Part shown: piece by piece, positions 36,883-48,474 of the stretch
How positions within the stretch are numbered: position 1 is the first letter of the stretch
Layout: every line of letters starts with the position of its first letter
NCBI GenBank assembly: GCA_030998015.1
Contig: JARWMV010000240.1
Span: forward strand, 186,001 to 250,000
Source of the DNA: Ceratorhiza oryzae-sativae
Taxonomy: Eukaryota; Basidiomycota; Agaricomycetes; Cantharellales; Ceratobasidiaceae
Direction of reading: 5' to 3'
DNA length: 64,000 nt
Notes under the pieces: model-generated
The model's input: the letters and a program-made list of their open reading frames with translations, nothing else
Database searches by the model: none
Told to the model about the DNA's origin: nothing
Made by a program: the position numbers and the translations under genes

Positions 36883-39178
36883 TTATCTATTGAGAGGATT
36901 CCGAGCGCGCATTTCCTCCCCCCTATAGTATACGAGCAACGGGAAAGGAACTCCAACCACTATCGCAACGCCGGCTAAGAGCGAGTTCCCTCCGCCAGTG
37001 CCCAGGGCAGCGAATAGGCGGTCCCCGAAGAGAGGGAAAGCGAAACCAAATGCTGAGCGAATCAAGGTTGCAGCTGCGACTGCACTCGCGGCGTATGTGA
37101 ATGCATCGACGAGGTATAGTTGAATTGGCATGCTAACTCGGGTTTAAACATCAACCGAAATCAACTTGGGAGGCCTTCGCAGCAACTCACAATGAAAACA
37201 TCATTCCTGCACCAAATATACCTGCGCCGACGATCGGCATCATGAATTGCAGCTTTGCATGCGCGGACCAACCGTACCAACTGTGTATTTCCTATGAGCC
37301 AAATGCGACATGCAGTTAGTATAGATTCGATGCTCACAGAAGACCGATCGGAACGAGGGCAGATCCAATAAACATCGAGGGAATTCGAAACTCTGGCTTG
37401 CCCTTGCCGCCATTCTTCTCCGAAAGCTAAACGAAGATAGAATCACATGCACAGGAATTATGATGGCGAGAATGCTTACATTCGTGTAGATTGAGTTCAT
37501 CAGCTTAGAACCCGCTATAGTGGCGAAAAGGAATCCCACTCCAGGTCCAAGGTACGCCTACATCCCACCCAGGTAAGCGTTATCCAGCACAGTCATGGTT
37601 GAGTCAATAATCATACCAGCCCCGCCACCCCTGGTCCCCAACCATAAACCTCAGAGAAAAGGGTTGGGAAAGTAACAAAGAGCCTGCATCGCCGATTTTA
37701 GTGTTAGTTTTCTTAAGGGTATAAAAAAGACGTACAAGTAAAGGAACCCTGCAGGAAATGGATGGGAGGATCAGATTCTGTCTATTAAAAGCACACAGAA
37801 ACATACCATAGATCCTGCACGACGTTAGCTGGCTACATTTCAATGAACGGATTATGACTTACACTGCCATGTACAGACTGAGCATGAAGCATATGAGGCT
37901 CATAGTCAGTAGTTGCAGTGGGCGAATCAAATTCACCCAGAGAACCTGGCTGATGGGCCCCGCAGCGGTAGGTTCAGGATAACCGTATCTCCGCCTCCAC
38001 AATATTGAGTGCGTAATTCTTTCGTGCAATATGGAACACACCTTAAGACCGGAGCGTATGTCTCCTGCAAAAAGAAGATTCCAAAGCAACCAGCAACCCC
38101 CGAGGCAATCGAAATGATTCGGAATACCCAGTGATAGCCGATAGATTGGGTGATGAATCCACCAGCAATCTGTTTACATCCCCTTCGTCAAGCTTCATAC
38201 GGACTATTAATATTCGTACTCACAGGTCCAATGACGGGCCCTAGCAAAGGCCCAAGCGAATATAGCGACATTGCAACAGCTCTATCCCGCTCAGCAAACA
38301 AATCACCAATTGAGCCCGCTCCGATTGCCAGAGGCGCTGACCCTCCCAGTCCCGCTATAGACGGGTCATAAGCTCACGCGATAAAGAGCGAGCCAAAGTT
38401 TCCTCACCCAAGAAACGGAAAATGATCAAGGAAGCTACGTTAGGGGCCCAAGAGGTAGCCAAATTGAAAATTAGAAAGAATATGTTGCTGAGGTGTAAGG
38501 GCCAAGTGCGGCCATAGACTGCGAAGTAATTGAGCATCCAGGAGAACGATTGTGTAAGTCATCATACCTTCCGAAAGTGGGCTCAAAAAGAGTGGCCCAA
38601 TAGCCTGAAAGGGGGTCAAATATCCGTATGAAATAAAGAAAGTCAACGCACATAGGCCAATAAGAAAATGCTCAATGTGAGGGCGATTACGGTCGAATTA
38701 GTGATGTGATAGCCTTGGGCCACCTCGGGGAGACCAGGTGCCATCATTCTGCGAATCAGACTCAGTTCATGATCGATTCAACCGGTAGCAAATAGCCTAC
38801 GATGATGCAAGGGGCCTGCAAGAAACGTCGTGTTCATTCATAAGCGTTAATTTGCGTAAATCCCACTTACGAAACGAATGTATAGGCACTAACGATTGCA
38901 GCAGCTATCCATTTGCGATGGGCTGGCCACAGACGTGGATTACGAGGATCCTCATCCCAGTTCTCTGAAACGGGTTTTTCTGCATCAGGCTCCTGCGCTT
39001 CGGGGCCTCGATTTTGAGGGAGCGCAGATTCTCCCAATCCGACATCTTGGTCGCCAAACTTTTTTTCACGAGTAATGTCTTGGCCATTGTCGTTTATAGC
39101 GTCGGCGATAGTCCGTGAATCAAGTGACCCCCTTGAACGGTTGGCGTCAGCATCGTAAGACCGTTTGCTGAGCGACAT
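36883..39178 (-). CDS. Major facilitator superfamily transporter, drug:H+ antiporter (DHA1) type
   Basis: ATG 39178 opens a charged cytoplasmic N-terminus that leads into [17 protein letters not shown], the usual entry to the first membrane helix of fungal DHA1 proteins. Later exons, separated by many short introns, give [71 protein letters not shown] and [11 protein letters not shown], which match the helix 2-6 signatures of that family. The last exon ([19 protein letters not shown]) ends in the basic tail [13 protein letters not shown] with stop at 36883. Relatives export drugs, polyamines or toxins across the plasma membrane using the proton gradient; the substrate here cannot be read. Exact exon borders were not all worked out. 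Confidence 0.85.
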
Positions 39179-41081
39179 GAAGTATGGATGCGAGGGCGAA
39201 CAGTGTGTCGTGCCATCTAATGGGGCATCACCTTAAATAGTTCACTCCAAGGTTGGGATCAAAACTCGGAGCCTATTTATCCGCTTTGACTGTACAAGCC
39301 TATTGTCATCTCGGTGGCCGGCCACGTGGCTTGGGATCACGTGCTGATGGTGGCAGTAACTCACTAGTCTGGGTTAGCCTACGAGTAAATGTGCGAGGTT
39401 CGCCGTTTACTCATCAATAGGGGCCAGTCATTGCATTACTTAAAACAAGTTCCACTTCCTGCTTCATTTGTCACGCGTGTTTGGATTATTCTCCGTTCTT
39501 CCATAATAGGCGCGTGACATAACCATGCGCCGATGCTAAAACGCCCAGGTACGTGCGCAAGGCAAATTTACTCAGGAAGACATTTTTACCATGAATTCTG
39601 TTGCTGTTTCGAGGGTAGGCTACGTTCGTCATTCGGACGAGAGGAAGAAAAAAAGGGTCACCCCGCAGAGGGGGAGGAGAACAAGCTTATTCGAGCACAA
39701 TTGCCTACATGTGGAGAGTCACAGAGGGCTGCCATCAATCCTATTAATTGGTAGGCTCAATCCGAGTGACGTGGCTGGCCTGTTCGACTACATTATGCTG
39801 ACGTCTCCTCAGAAGTATGATGTTCAGATTTTGTTCAACATTTCACACTAATTTCAGCGCTGCACAGATTTCTACTAGTTCTAGCCAACCATCGTGGTAT
39901 GAGGGAAGCGAAATGCTTTACCGAGGGCCAGTCGCCTCCAAGGGCACGTGTCGTTTGGTACCCGCATTCTCCCGATTACATGCACAGGTAACAAGGGGTG
40001 TATTGGGTATTCATTTGTATTGCAACCTCCGCCACGTGCTCAGGTTGTCCCAGGACTAAGTCACTCGTTAGCGTCATCTCTTGACAATCTGCTTCTTGAA
40101 GCGAGCATGGAAACGCTTTCTTTTCTAGTAGTGGGGTTGTGCGATGGCATACCACCGTCGCCGTGGGAAAATCCTCTGTAGGGTCTTGATTTTTTGGGAT
40201 CAGAGCCACTGGTAGTACATCCTTAATCAACGCGTAGCTTTCCCAGAAATGGTATGAACACTTGCATCATGTGTAATTTCATACCTAGAGCCAGAATAGC
40301 TTGGGTCTAGGGGCGGAGGCTTACTCGGCCAAAATCCGTTCAATAGTAATGCACGGCAGACCATTGACCCCCGTGAAATCAAGCCAGCAATATATTCTGT
40401 CGCTTTTTTAAGAAATCTGTCTCTAAAATCACCAGTGGCTTGGTTTTACAACTAGGCTCTTCCAAAGATTTGGAGACTTAAGAACACGCAACGTCGCAAC
40501 ATAACCAGTTGCCGTATGCTTCTGTTGAATGCTAGATTAACACATGCTCAGAGATCGTCAGTGCAGCGCCCGATGTAACATCTTGTGTAATAACGTTCGT
40601 ATCAAGGTGAGGATACCCCTCGATCAAGGCTTACCACGTCCTATTTGGCATTGATGACAATACCAGTGTCCCAATCCGATCAACCAGACGAGTGCGGACA
40701 CAAACAGTCCCTGGATTGGGCAATATAAATTATATGCGTTTCCTCAACTACTCTCCACTCATATTTGGGGTCCGGGGTTGGCCGGCGGGATTATCTGGTT
40801 GTCTAGCAACGTACTGGTACCCGAAGAAACTGCATAGGATCTATGATCGAGCACGAGCCCCAGCTTCACGCCCATGCGCAGTGGAATCAGATGCTGGCTC
40901 GTTTAAGGATGTGGGCGTCGAAAGCTTATTCTAGGCTGGCTTCGCTCGTTATAGGAGCTGGAGTGACTGAGTTGCGTACCCTTGATAGCACAACCCCATT
41001 TACCTCGTGCTTAAAGTCTATTTCAAACCTCCTTTGAGACATAAATCATCTAGCTGGACTGTCGGGCTAACATCCTCCTCA
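39179..41081. other. Intergenic region between divergent genes
   Basis: The region lies between the transporter (minus) and the homeodomain gene (plus). CACGTG boxes near 39325, 39340 and 39945 may serve the transporter promoter. A small spliced frame from ATG 39533 (MLKRPG, donor gtacgtg, then a basic stretch GREEEKKGH) may be a short gene or a relic, but it has no recognised content and is not called separately. Confidence 0.35.
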
Positions 41082-42446
41082 ATGAATCAGCGACCATTTC
41101 AGCATACGCATGAAGAACGCACTCGGAGCTGGGCCGAAGAGGGTCAATTTGCTCAAAGTTCGCGTGGACAAGGCTTGCCAGCGTACCCCGACTCGGGAGG
41201 TCTACAGGACAGCACGCATTTAACGCACCGGCAAGTTGCTTATCAAGACTGGTATAACGGAGTGGTAAGCTTTACTATTGGCACACTATTTTGAACGCGG
41301 ACCGTATCCTGATTGACAGGTGGAACGCATATGCAAGCAAGTTATGAAAATGCACAGCAAACCCAATGGCCCTCTTATTCATTACCAGGACCAGGGGGAT
41401 ATTACGACCAACCGAGTGGGAAATTAACTTCTTTAATTTACCGCATTATAAATAGTGCTCACACGGTCCTAATAGCACAGGTCCCATACCACCCCCCTCA
41501 GCACACATCCCAGCACTTGCCACAAGAGCACGCTTCCCTCTAGATTCTTGGTCCAACAGAGTCATAACATGCGACGATTTAGCAAGCTACCCGCCCTCAC
41601 AGCATCCTCACCAGAACCAAACTCAGCGAGAACCCCATACAATGTGCCACTCTTTACCAGAGCCAAACCCCGTACGTTCTGTACCGCCCGTCGTGCGTGG
41701 TCGTCACCGGGGTCCGGTAGTTAACGTATCCAGGGGTCCATCTCAGACGCTCGGTCCGTACACCTCCACTGCACTCCAATCTCCTAGCGATGTGTCTCCT
41801 GTGAATGTATCTGCTGCTGAGCTCATAGCTTCCGTGCCCACACCCCCTACGGCGAACATAGCCAGCATGGAATCGTCCAAGCATCATCCACCGTGGAACT
41901 CCAGACACGCTCAGCGGAGGCCTCTCAATTCGTCGTTCCTTCCTCTCGTGTACCCAGAGCAGACGTATCGCCCCACCCTCCCATGATAAACCGCCAGCTG
42001 TTGGCGCATCAGGCCTCGCATTCCCCGGAAATCCCCACAGAGACAAAGCCAAAGCGTCGCCGTGCCAATGCGGCGCAACTGAGCGTCTTGAATGAGACGT
42101 ATGCTCGAACTCTTTTCCCAACGACAGAGGAGCGGGCTGATATTGCACGTCGCATCAACATGACCCCCCGGCAGGTGCAAATTTGGTATACACAGCTTAT
42201 TTCCTCACGTCAATATCCAGAGAAGCTTACCCGTCTCGTAGGTTTCAAAACCGCCGGCAAGCATCGAGACAGACTCAGGTTCCAGATTCTCCCGCCTCCT
42301 TCGGATCACAGGATGCAGGCATATCACAGCATGGGTTTAGTGTTCCATCGAGTGGTACTTCCGAGTATCACGAGGGATCAAGTTCATATACGAGCTCAGG
42401 AGCGGATCGAGGACCCCCATACGATGCCGAATCGGATGGTGTTTAG
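41082..42446 (+). CDS. Homeodomain transcription factor
   Basis: The homeodomain lies at about 42046-42275: KRRRANAAQLSVLNETYART, then FPTTEERADIARRINMTPRQ, then VQIWFQNRRQASRQ. A 56-bp intron (42186-42241) cuts the codon of the invariant Trp in the recognition helix, and splicing restores WFQNRRQ. It has the typical 60-residue form without the three-residue insertion of TALE proteins, so it is more like PHO2/YOX-type factors than mating-type HD1 proteins. A probable start is ATG 41082. The ~300 residues before the homeodomain are Pro/Ser/Gln-rich and pass through two or three short introns; the frame changes by one base near 41880. The stop is TAG 42444-42446. Confidence 0.82.
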
Positions 42447-42559
42447 CACATTATTGACGTGGATCAGGCTGCACGGTTATTATCTACAGGGTCTTCTAAG
42501 TACATGGGGCCAGGACGTTAGCCTCTATAAAATAAATAAAACGTCCCACGCGAGTGATA

Positions 42560-45500
42560 TCAATCACTGTCGGTATCTTCGGGTTTCGGTCCACCAAATG
42601 TTAGCCAATTGAGTTTTCGAATACGCCTCCGTTCCTCCTGGGCTTTGATTTGATTCCTCGTGAGCTTCTTCTTCTTCGCTTTGGGTGGCGTGGGTGCGCC
42701 TCCTTCATTGCCACTCCCAGCCGGGGTCGCAGCTGTGGACGCCGCAGGAGTAGGTGCCTTACTGGTCCGTGCGGATGCAGCTGGGGAACCCTTCGGAGTT
42801 GACTTGAATTTCCCGTCTGCGAATGCATCTTCTACAACTGCCGTCTTGCCTTGATGGGTCATTCGTCCAGCGGAAATATTCCAGATCTCTGGACCTGTGT
42901 TTCAAATTTGGAGCTTAGCGGCGTATCACGAGTCAAGATATTATACATACACAGTGCGCCGACAAATTCGTCATTATGTGAGATGATGGCAACGGCGCCA
43001 CCCCAATCTCGGATAGCCACGGCTAGACCCCCTGCAGATTAGAGCGTTTGTCAACATAAATTCAGCTCCAGGATGGGGTGGCGGCATACCAAGGGCCTCA
43101 CGGTCCAGAAAGTTTGTAGGCTCTGTGCTCAATGACGTCAATCAACGGTCAACACGAGTTGGCCAACCACTGTACCATCCAGAATCATGATCTACTCAAT
43201 GAGAGGGTGGTTAAAGCTCATTCAAGACCACGCATTTACGGGCTTACCTGAGGGTTGTTCCACAATGCAGAGGCAATGACAACCTTTACCTTTTGCCCAC
43301 CACTCAAACCGCTCATTTCGTTGTATTGGGCAATATCGCCGTCGAGCCCCACGTCTTCTAAGTGTTTTCGCACGAAATTAGCAGCGGTATCACGCGTCCC
43401 AGCGCCCTCTCGCGAGGACTCGAGGTCATCGAACTGCTGAACCAGTTTGGTGAAACCCTTTTCGATGAGTTCCTCACGAGGGAGCCACGTGTTAAATTTA
43501 TGATCGAGATTTCGCCATTTGACCTCATATTGGAAGGACTTTTTGAGTTTTTGACGACCCATGATCATCTAGGATATAACCCACGGCGCCGTGTTTTGAG
43601 CCGACTGATCGATAGTAGGACGGAAGGTAAGAAAATACCTCAAGCTTGCGCTTTTCCCCGTTGCGGCCGACAAAGTCTTTCTCAAGTAGCTGTTTCTCTT
43701 CTTCAGTCAATACGCGGGTCGCTTTTTCGAGTACTTCGCCTGTACAAGGTTATGATTGTATGAGATCGAGCTGGGCAAACGTAATACAAGACTCACGATC
43801 ATGTCCATCTTGGTAGCGCCATTGGCTGTACAATGCACCCATTGTCAAATCACCACAAAGCCAGGGGTATATAACCGATGAGACTGACATATATTGGACG
43901 GGCGTCTTCTCGAGATGACGCTCAATGTGGTGAGTTGCGTGCTGCGATACATAACCCACACGGAGCGAAGGGTGCTTATAAACGAGCCTTCCTGTGGCAC
44001 AGTCTCACCCTGTATGAGAAGGAATTATTTGTCAATCAACGAGGGGTGGAGCTTAAATATTTCTACCGTAAGCAGTTTGATCAAAGTAGATTTACCGGCG
44101 CCGTTGGGTCCAATAATGCCGACTCGGCTAGTAGCAATAGCAGAATGCGGACAATTGGCGATAAGCTCGGGTGGCCTCACGTGCTTACCTGGACAGTGAC
44201 AGTGCGCAACTAACTCCAATCAAGCTGGGATCCTTCTGGCCAGGGTACGTGTAGGTGCAGTTGACGAGCTTGAGGATGGCACGAGTGTTGCTTCGAACGC
44301 CCATGAGAGAGCCGGGTGGTGGGAACGAGAATTTGACGGAAGTTGCCGCCAGAGTGTAATATGATTTGGCTTCTGGGACTTTCTCGACGAACTTGGATAG
44401 GTTCCCAGGATAGTAGACAAGCTAGGTCGGGCATAGGCTGTAGAACAATTCGGTGGTATTTTGAAAAAGCTCGTACCTTCTTGGATTCGTAATGAATAAT
44501 GTCCGTCGTGACGTTGTCCAAGAAGCTGAAAGAAAGTCTATCAGCACTGTGAGGGTATATAGAATGAGCATGTCGGCGCCTACCCTGAGTCGTGGCTGAC
44601 GATCAATACAGTCACTTTATCGTGTGCGATAAGATAATCCTCCAGCCACTTGACTGAACTTCTATCCAGCTGGAAGAACCGTCAGTAACTGTTACTCTAT
44701 AGCCGACAGTCTACAAGCCCCAGGAGGGCCCAACCCGTCCGACCGAGGATGAGGATAGGACCCAAAATACCGGATCCAACGTATTTTAGGCTGCTTGCTT
44801 CGCGGACGGCATTCGCACATAGCTTCTGCCTCCTCCTACCGGTTCCAACCAATGACCTTGATGTGAGGTTTTCTTGCTTATTGCCTGTCCTCGTCCATGC
44901 GTTTCCCACACCTTTTCCCCCACATCATTGCCCGTTGTCCTTCACATCACGCACATCCTTTGTGAGTCAAATAAGAGAAACCGATCCTCACATGATTGGT
45001 TGGTTCGTCCAGCATCAGCAAATCCGCCTTGTAAAGCATAGCACGTGCAAGCTCGAGCTTCATCTTCCAACCTCCTGACAAGCTCCCTACGGAGTGGGTT
45101 TGGCGCTCGTCATCGAACCCAACTTCCCTAAGCTGTTCGGCTATAGTCTCGCGAGGCACGCTAGCGAGTTGAGGATCTGTGAAACGTAAACTAACCGTTT
45201 AGCCGGGATATAATTTGACGAAGTTGGGGATGAAGTGAGATGAGCAGGGGATTGAACTGTCACATACCGCTCGCTATAAAATCCAAAATTGACAGGCTGG
45301 CATCTTCGCCCTGCAAAGCATGCTCTACCATCACCGCTCGCAACTCGGATTGAGGGGGGAAGTTTTCGACCTATGGAAGAGTTAGCACATCGTTCCATCC
45401 GCTGGGGATTTAAGTTCGTGTGGCGCGCGCAGGCGAAGATCACCACGTTCTCAGTGACACGAGTTAAAAAGGGTTCGCCATTCAGTGCCTCAAACGGTCG

Positions 45501-47886
45501 AAATATTAGGAGAGAGATCACGCTTCCACCTAAAACCCAATCAAATCAGGCGGGCCGAGTCCAGGCTCGCCCTCGAGGCGACAGTTGACCGAGTGGTGTG
45601 AAGGATCGAAGACGTGTATGTCCCAATATGAACTGGGTACGTGCAGAATTGGACACCAAATGCAAAAGTGGTAGAGGACGTAAGGCAATGATCGAAGGAC
45701 CCCAACCCTTGGGGCTCGGACGTAGCCACGTCACCTGGCCGCATCGTGAGGCATATTCATTCCGCCAGCATATCCTCGTGCGCAAATCATTATGAACGGG
45801 GAGACAGAATGATAAATGAATATGCAGGATGCGAGAGCGCACCTTTCCGTCCCTGAGCGCCCTCAGCAGAGTACTCTTTCCACTTCCATTTCCAGCACAG
45901 ATTCCGTATCTCCGACCACGGACAAGTCGCAACGTGGTATGTGAAAGCAAAAGAAGTGCTCCATAAGCTAGTGAGAAGAGGGCTGTGGGGTAGAAAAATC
46001 ATAAGGATTGTATGGGAGAGTATGAGCAGCATGAATGGTTATGGTACGTCCCACAAAGACGTTGATACAGATTCGTATAGTGGAAAGGAAACGGAATGTT
46101 AGTGAATTCTCGACTACGGATATGTCACACTGACTATCACACAGCAGCTCTTCGGTATCATCTGTAACAGGCTGGTTTGTTCTAGCCTGGAATAGGCATG
46201 TTGTTTAGGTATAGCCGGTAGACAGTGCAAGAAAAGGGTGAAAGTAACGTCAGTCTTGAGGCGCTCGCAAAGTATCTAAGCAACCATACCCGCTCTATAT
46301 TCCAATAATGGTCCCTCACGGCCTGTGCGACCTCCCAGCCTTCGCCCTTGGCGTCTTTTTTCGTACCATCATCACCGTTCGCCTCCGTCACTCCCCAAGC
46401 CCATCCTCCAACGTATACGCCCACACATCGACCCCAGACCGTTTTCTCAGCATCATATGCTCGTACCCGGCCGGTGCGGACGAGGTCCGCAGCTAGGTTA
46501 GCACCGAAAATCAAACAAGTGCGTTGAGAGGGGTGAAGTTGGATTTTTTGGCCTGCCAAGGAAAGTGAATTAGTGCTTTAAGACCGAGTCGTACAACGAA
46601 GATTATATAATGTACCAGGCAACTCGAATTTGGGTTTCAGAATCCATGGCTGGGGCATCTTATTAACTATCGTAGCCAGCACATCTTCTTCTAGCCCATC
46701 GTCCTTCTTTCCGTTAGTTGGTTTTTCGGCCCTTCGGTTCCAACATCTCCACCAGCGGCCTTCAAGACCGTGGCAGCTTCTTTGGCAAAGGCTCGAACCT
46801 CTGGGAATGCAGCGCGGTTGCGACCTTGTTGACGGCGTCGCTTAGGGGACCGAGGTATTGTGCTGCAATAGCAGGGTCTCGGACAAGTTTGACTATGTTA
46901 GTCGTAACGATTGATGCGCGGCGGAGTGTCTCAGGAGAACGATCGTTCAAAGCACGCGCCAAAAGAGGAACAAGGACCGCCAAGCTTGGGGCAGTAACCT
47001 CGGCCACGAACGTCGTATTGCTCATTGCCTATATAATGGTCCGTGGAGTGTAAAACACAGAGGTGAGCAAGACATACCTTGATCGTAGCAGGGACTTCGG
47101 TTGGTGAGGCCATGGCCTGGACGAGAGCAGGGATATGTTTGGTCAAGTCTGGGTTTGGGACAGCGCCGCATAGAGCGGTTGCACACTTCATGGCGGCGTT
47201 CGAAACCTGATCCTAAAGGTGAATCTGCCAGCCTAGTCTTGAATTGTAGCGGCTCACCTCGGACTTGGTGTCGTGCATTGCATTTTCCACTGAGGGCAGA
47301 ATATTGCCGAGCTCGGCCGCGACATACTCTGCCCGCTCGGCTTTCTTGCTCTTCTCTTCGACCCAACGCTTAACCATATCAAGTGCACCTGCCTTGGTCT
47401 TCCATTTCCCACCATCCCCACCAACGACGCCGAGCAACTCGTTCAGTACCACCTTCGTTGCTTCAGGGGGAAAGAGGGCGATAATGGCACGAACAGCGGA
47501 TGTTGCGGCAAGCCGTACTACATCCCCCTTGTCCGAGTACAAATCTAGTAGAACCGAGAGAGAAGGGAGTAGCAATGGCCCAGCCGGTGCCTTGAGATGG
47601 GTGGCAAGTGCATGGATACCGACAGCTGCGGATTCGCGTTCATATCCCGATTTCTTGTTTGCCGCAAAAGCGTGTAACTGGCTTAAAACCTTTTCATCTC
47701 TACATACAGATGTGGTACAGGTTAAAAAAATGTAATCTGTGTCTGAAAAGCGTATACGCACGCGAGTGACTGGAGGCCTTGTTGTTTAACTTCCTTGGCA
47801 AGGTTTTCGGCTGCTGTCTCTGCGTCGGGCGCCGTTGGGGCGTTACGGAGTGCCTCGAGGTGGGCAGCGATAAGGGAGTTAGACAT
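42560..47886 (-). CDS. TEF3: Translation elongation factor 3 (eEF3), ABC-F ATPase
   Basis: From ATG 47886 the protein begins with HEAT repeats (YERESAAVGIHALATHLKAP, KTKAGALDMVKRWVE, AMKCATALCGAVPN). The first ABC domain shows Walker A GNGSGKST near 45885, signature LSGGWKMKLELARA near 45070 and Walker B LMLDEPTNH near 45005. The second has GPNGAGKST near 44110, the eEF3 chromodomain insertion (YEVKWRNLDHKFNTWLPREE) near 43500, LSGGQKVKVV near 43290, and MILDEPTNFLDREAL split by an intron near 43120-43190. The C-terminus is the usual Lys-rich tail (KAKKKKLTRNQIKAQEERRR). eEF3 is an essential fungal factor that releases E-site tRNA from ribosomes using ATP. Two single-base breaks of frame occur at homopolymers near 46803-46805 and 46722-46726, probably sequence errors. 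Confidence 0.93.
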
Positions 47887-48474
47887 GGTGGTGGGGCGGT
47901 ATGGCTGACCAGGACAAATGCGTTCTCCCAATAGAAGTTTTAGTGGATGACTCAGCGCATCGCCACATGTAAAGATAGGGGCTAACACGGGGCGGGTGGA
48001 GGATGACTTGCAGGCGCTAGATTAATCCCCGCTTTCTCACGATATAGTTATGGGGAATGTTCTTAAAAGAATATCTGCGGAAATTGGAGACATAATGGAT
48101 TGAGGGCATTGCTAGTGAACTTCTTGGGTAAAGACTGATCTACCTCGAAATTTCACACGTTGTACAGCTGGCACCAGTCGGTAGTCACCGACGCGCTAAT
48201 TTTCCGGTCGATCATACGAACGTGCCATCTTCGAACTGCAAATTTTATAATAGTTCCGTACCCTTGGAACATCAAGATAAGCACCTCCGTTTGGATTCAC
48301 GAGTCGCATGTAAAAACGTTCGTGTTGGTTGTCTTGGCAAGACACTTAACACACAGCCACGTTTTTAAGCTTTGATAAATTTCGCTTAGTCACACTCATA
48401 ACTGAAACAAGAAAAATGCATTGCGCCCATCTGCTCCCTCCCACCACCATAGAGACCTCAGACCATAGACATAG
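47887..48474. other. Divergent promoter region of eEF3 and the methyltransferase gene
   Basis: The ~590 bases between two divergently transcribed genes are AT-rich in the centre and contain no supported reading frame. They should hold both promoters. Confidence 0.5.
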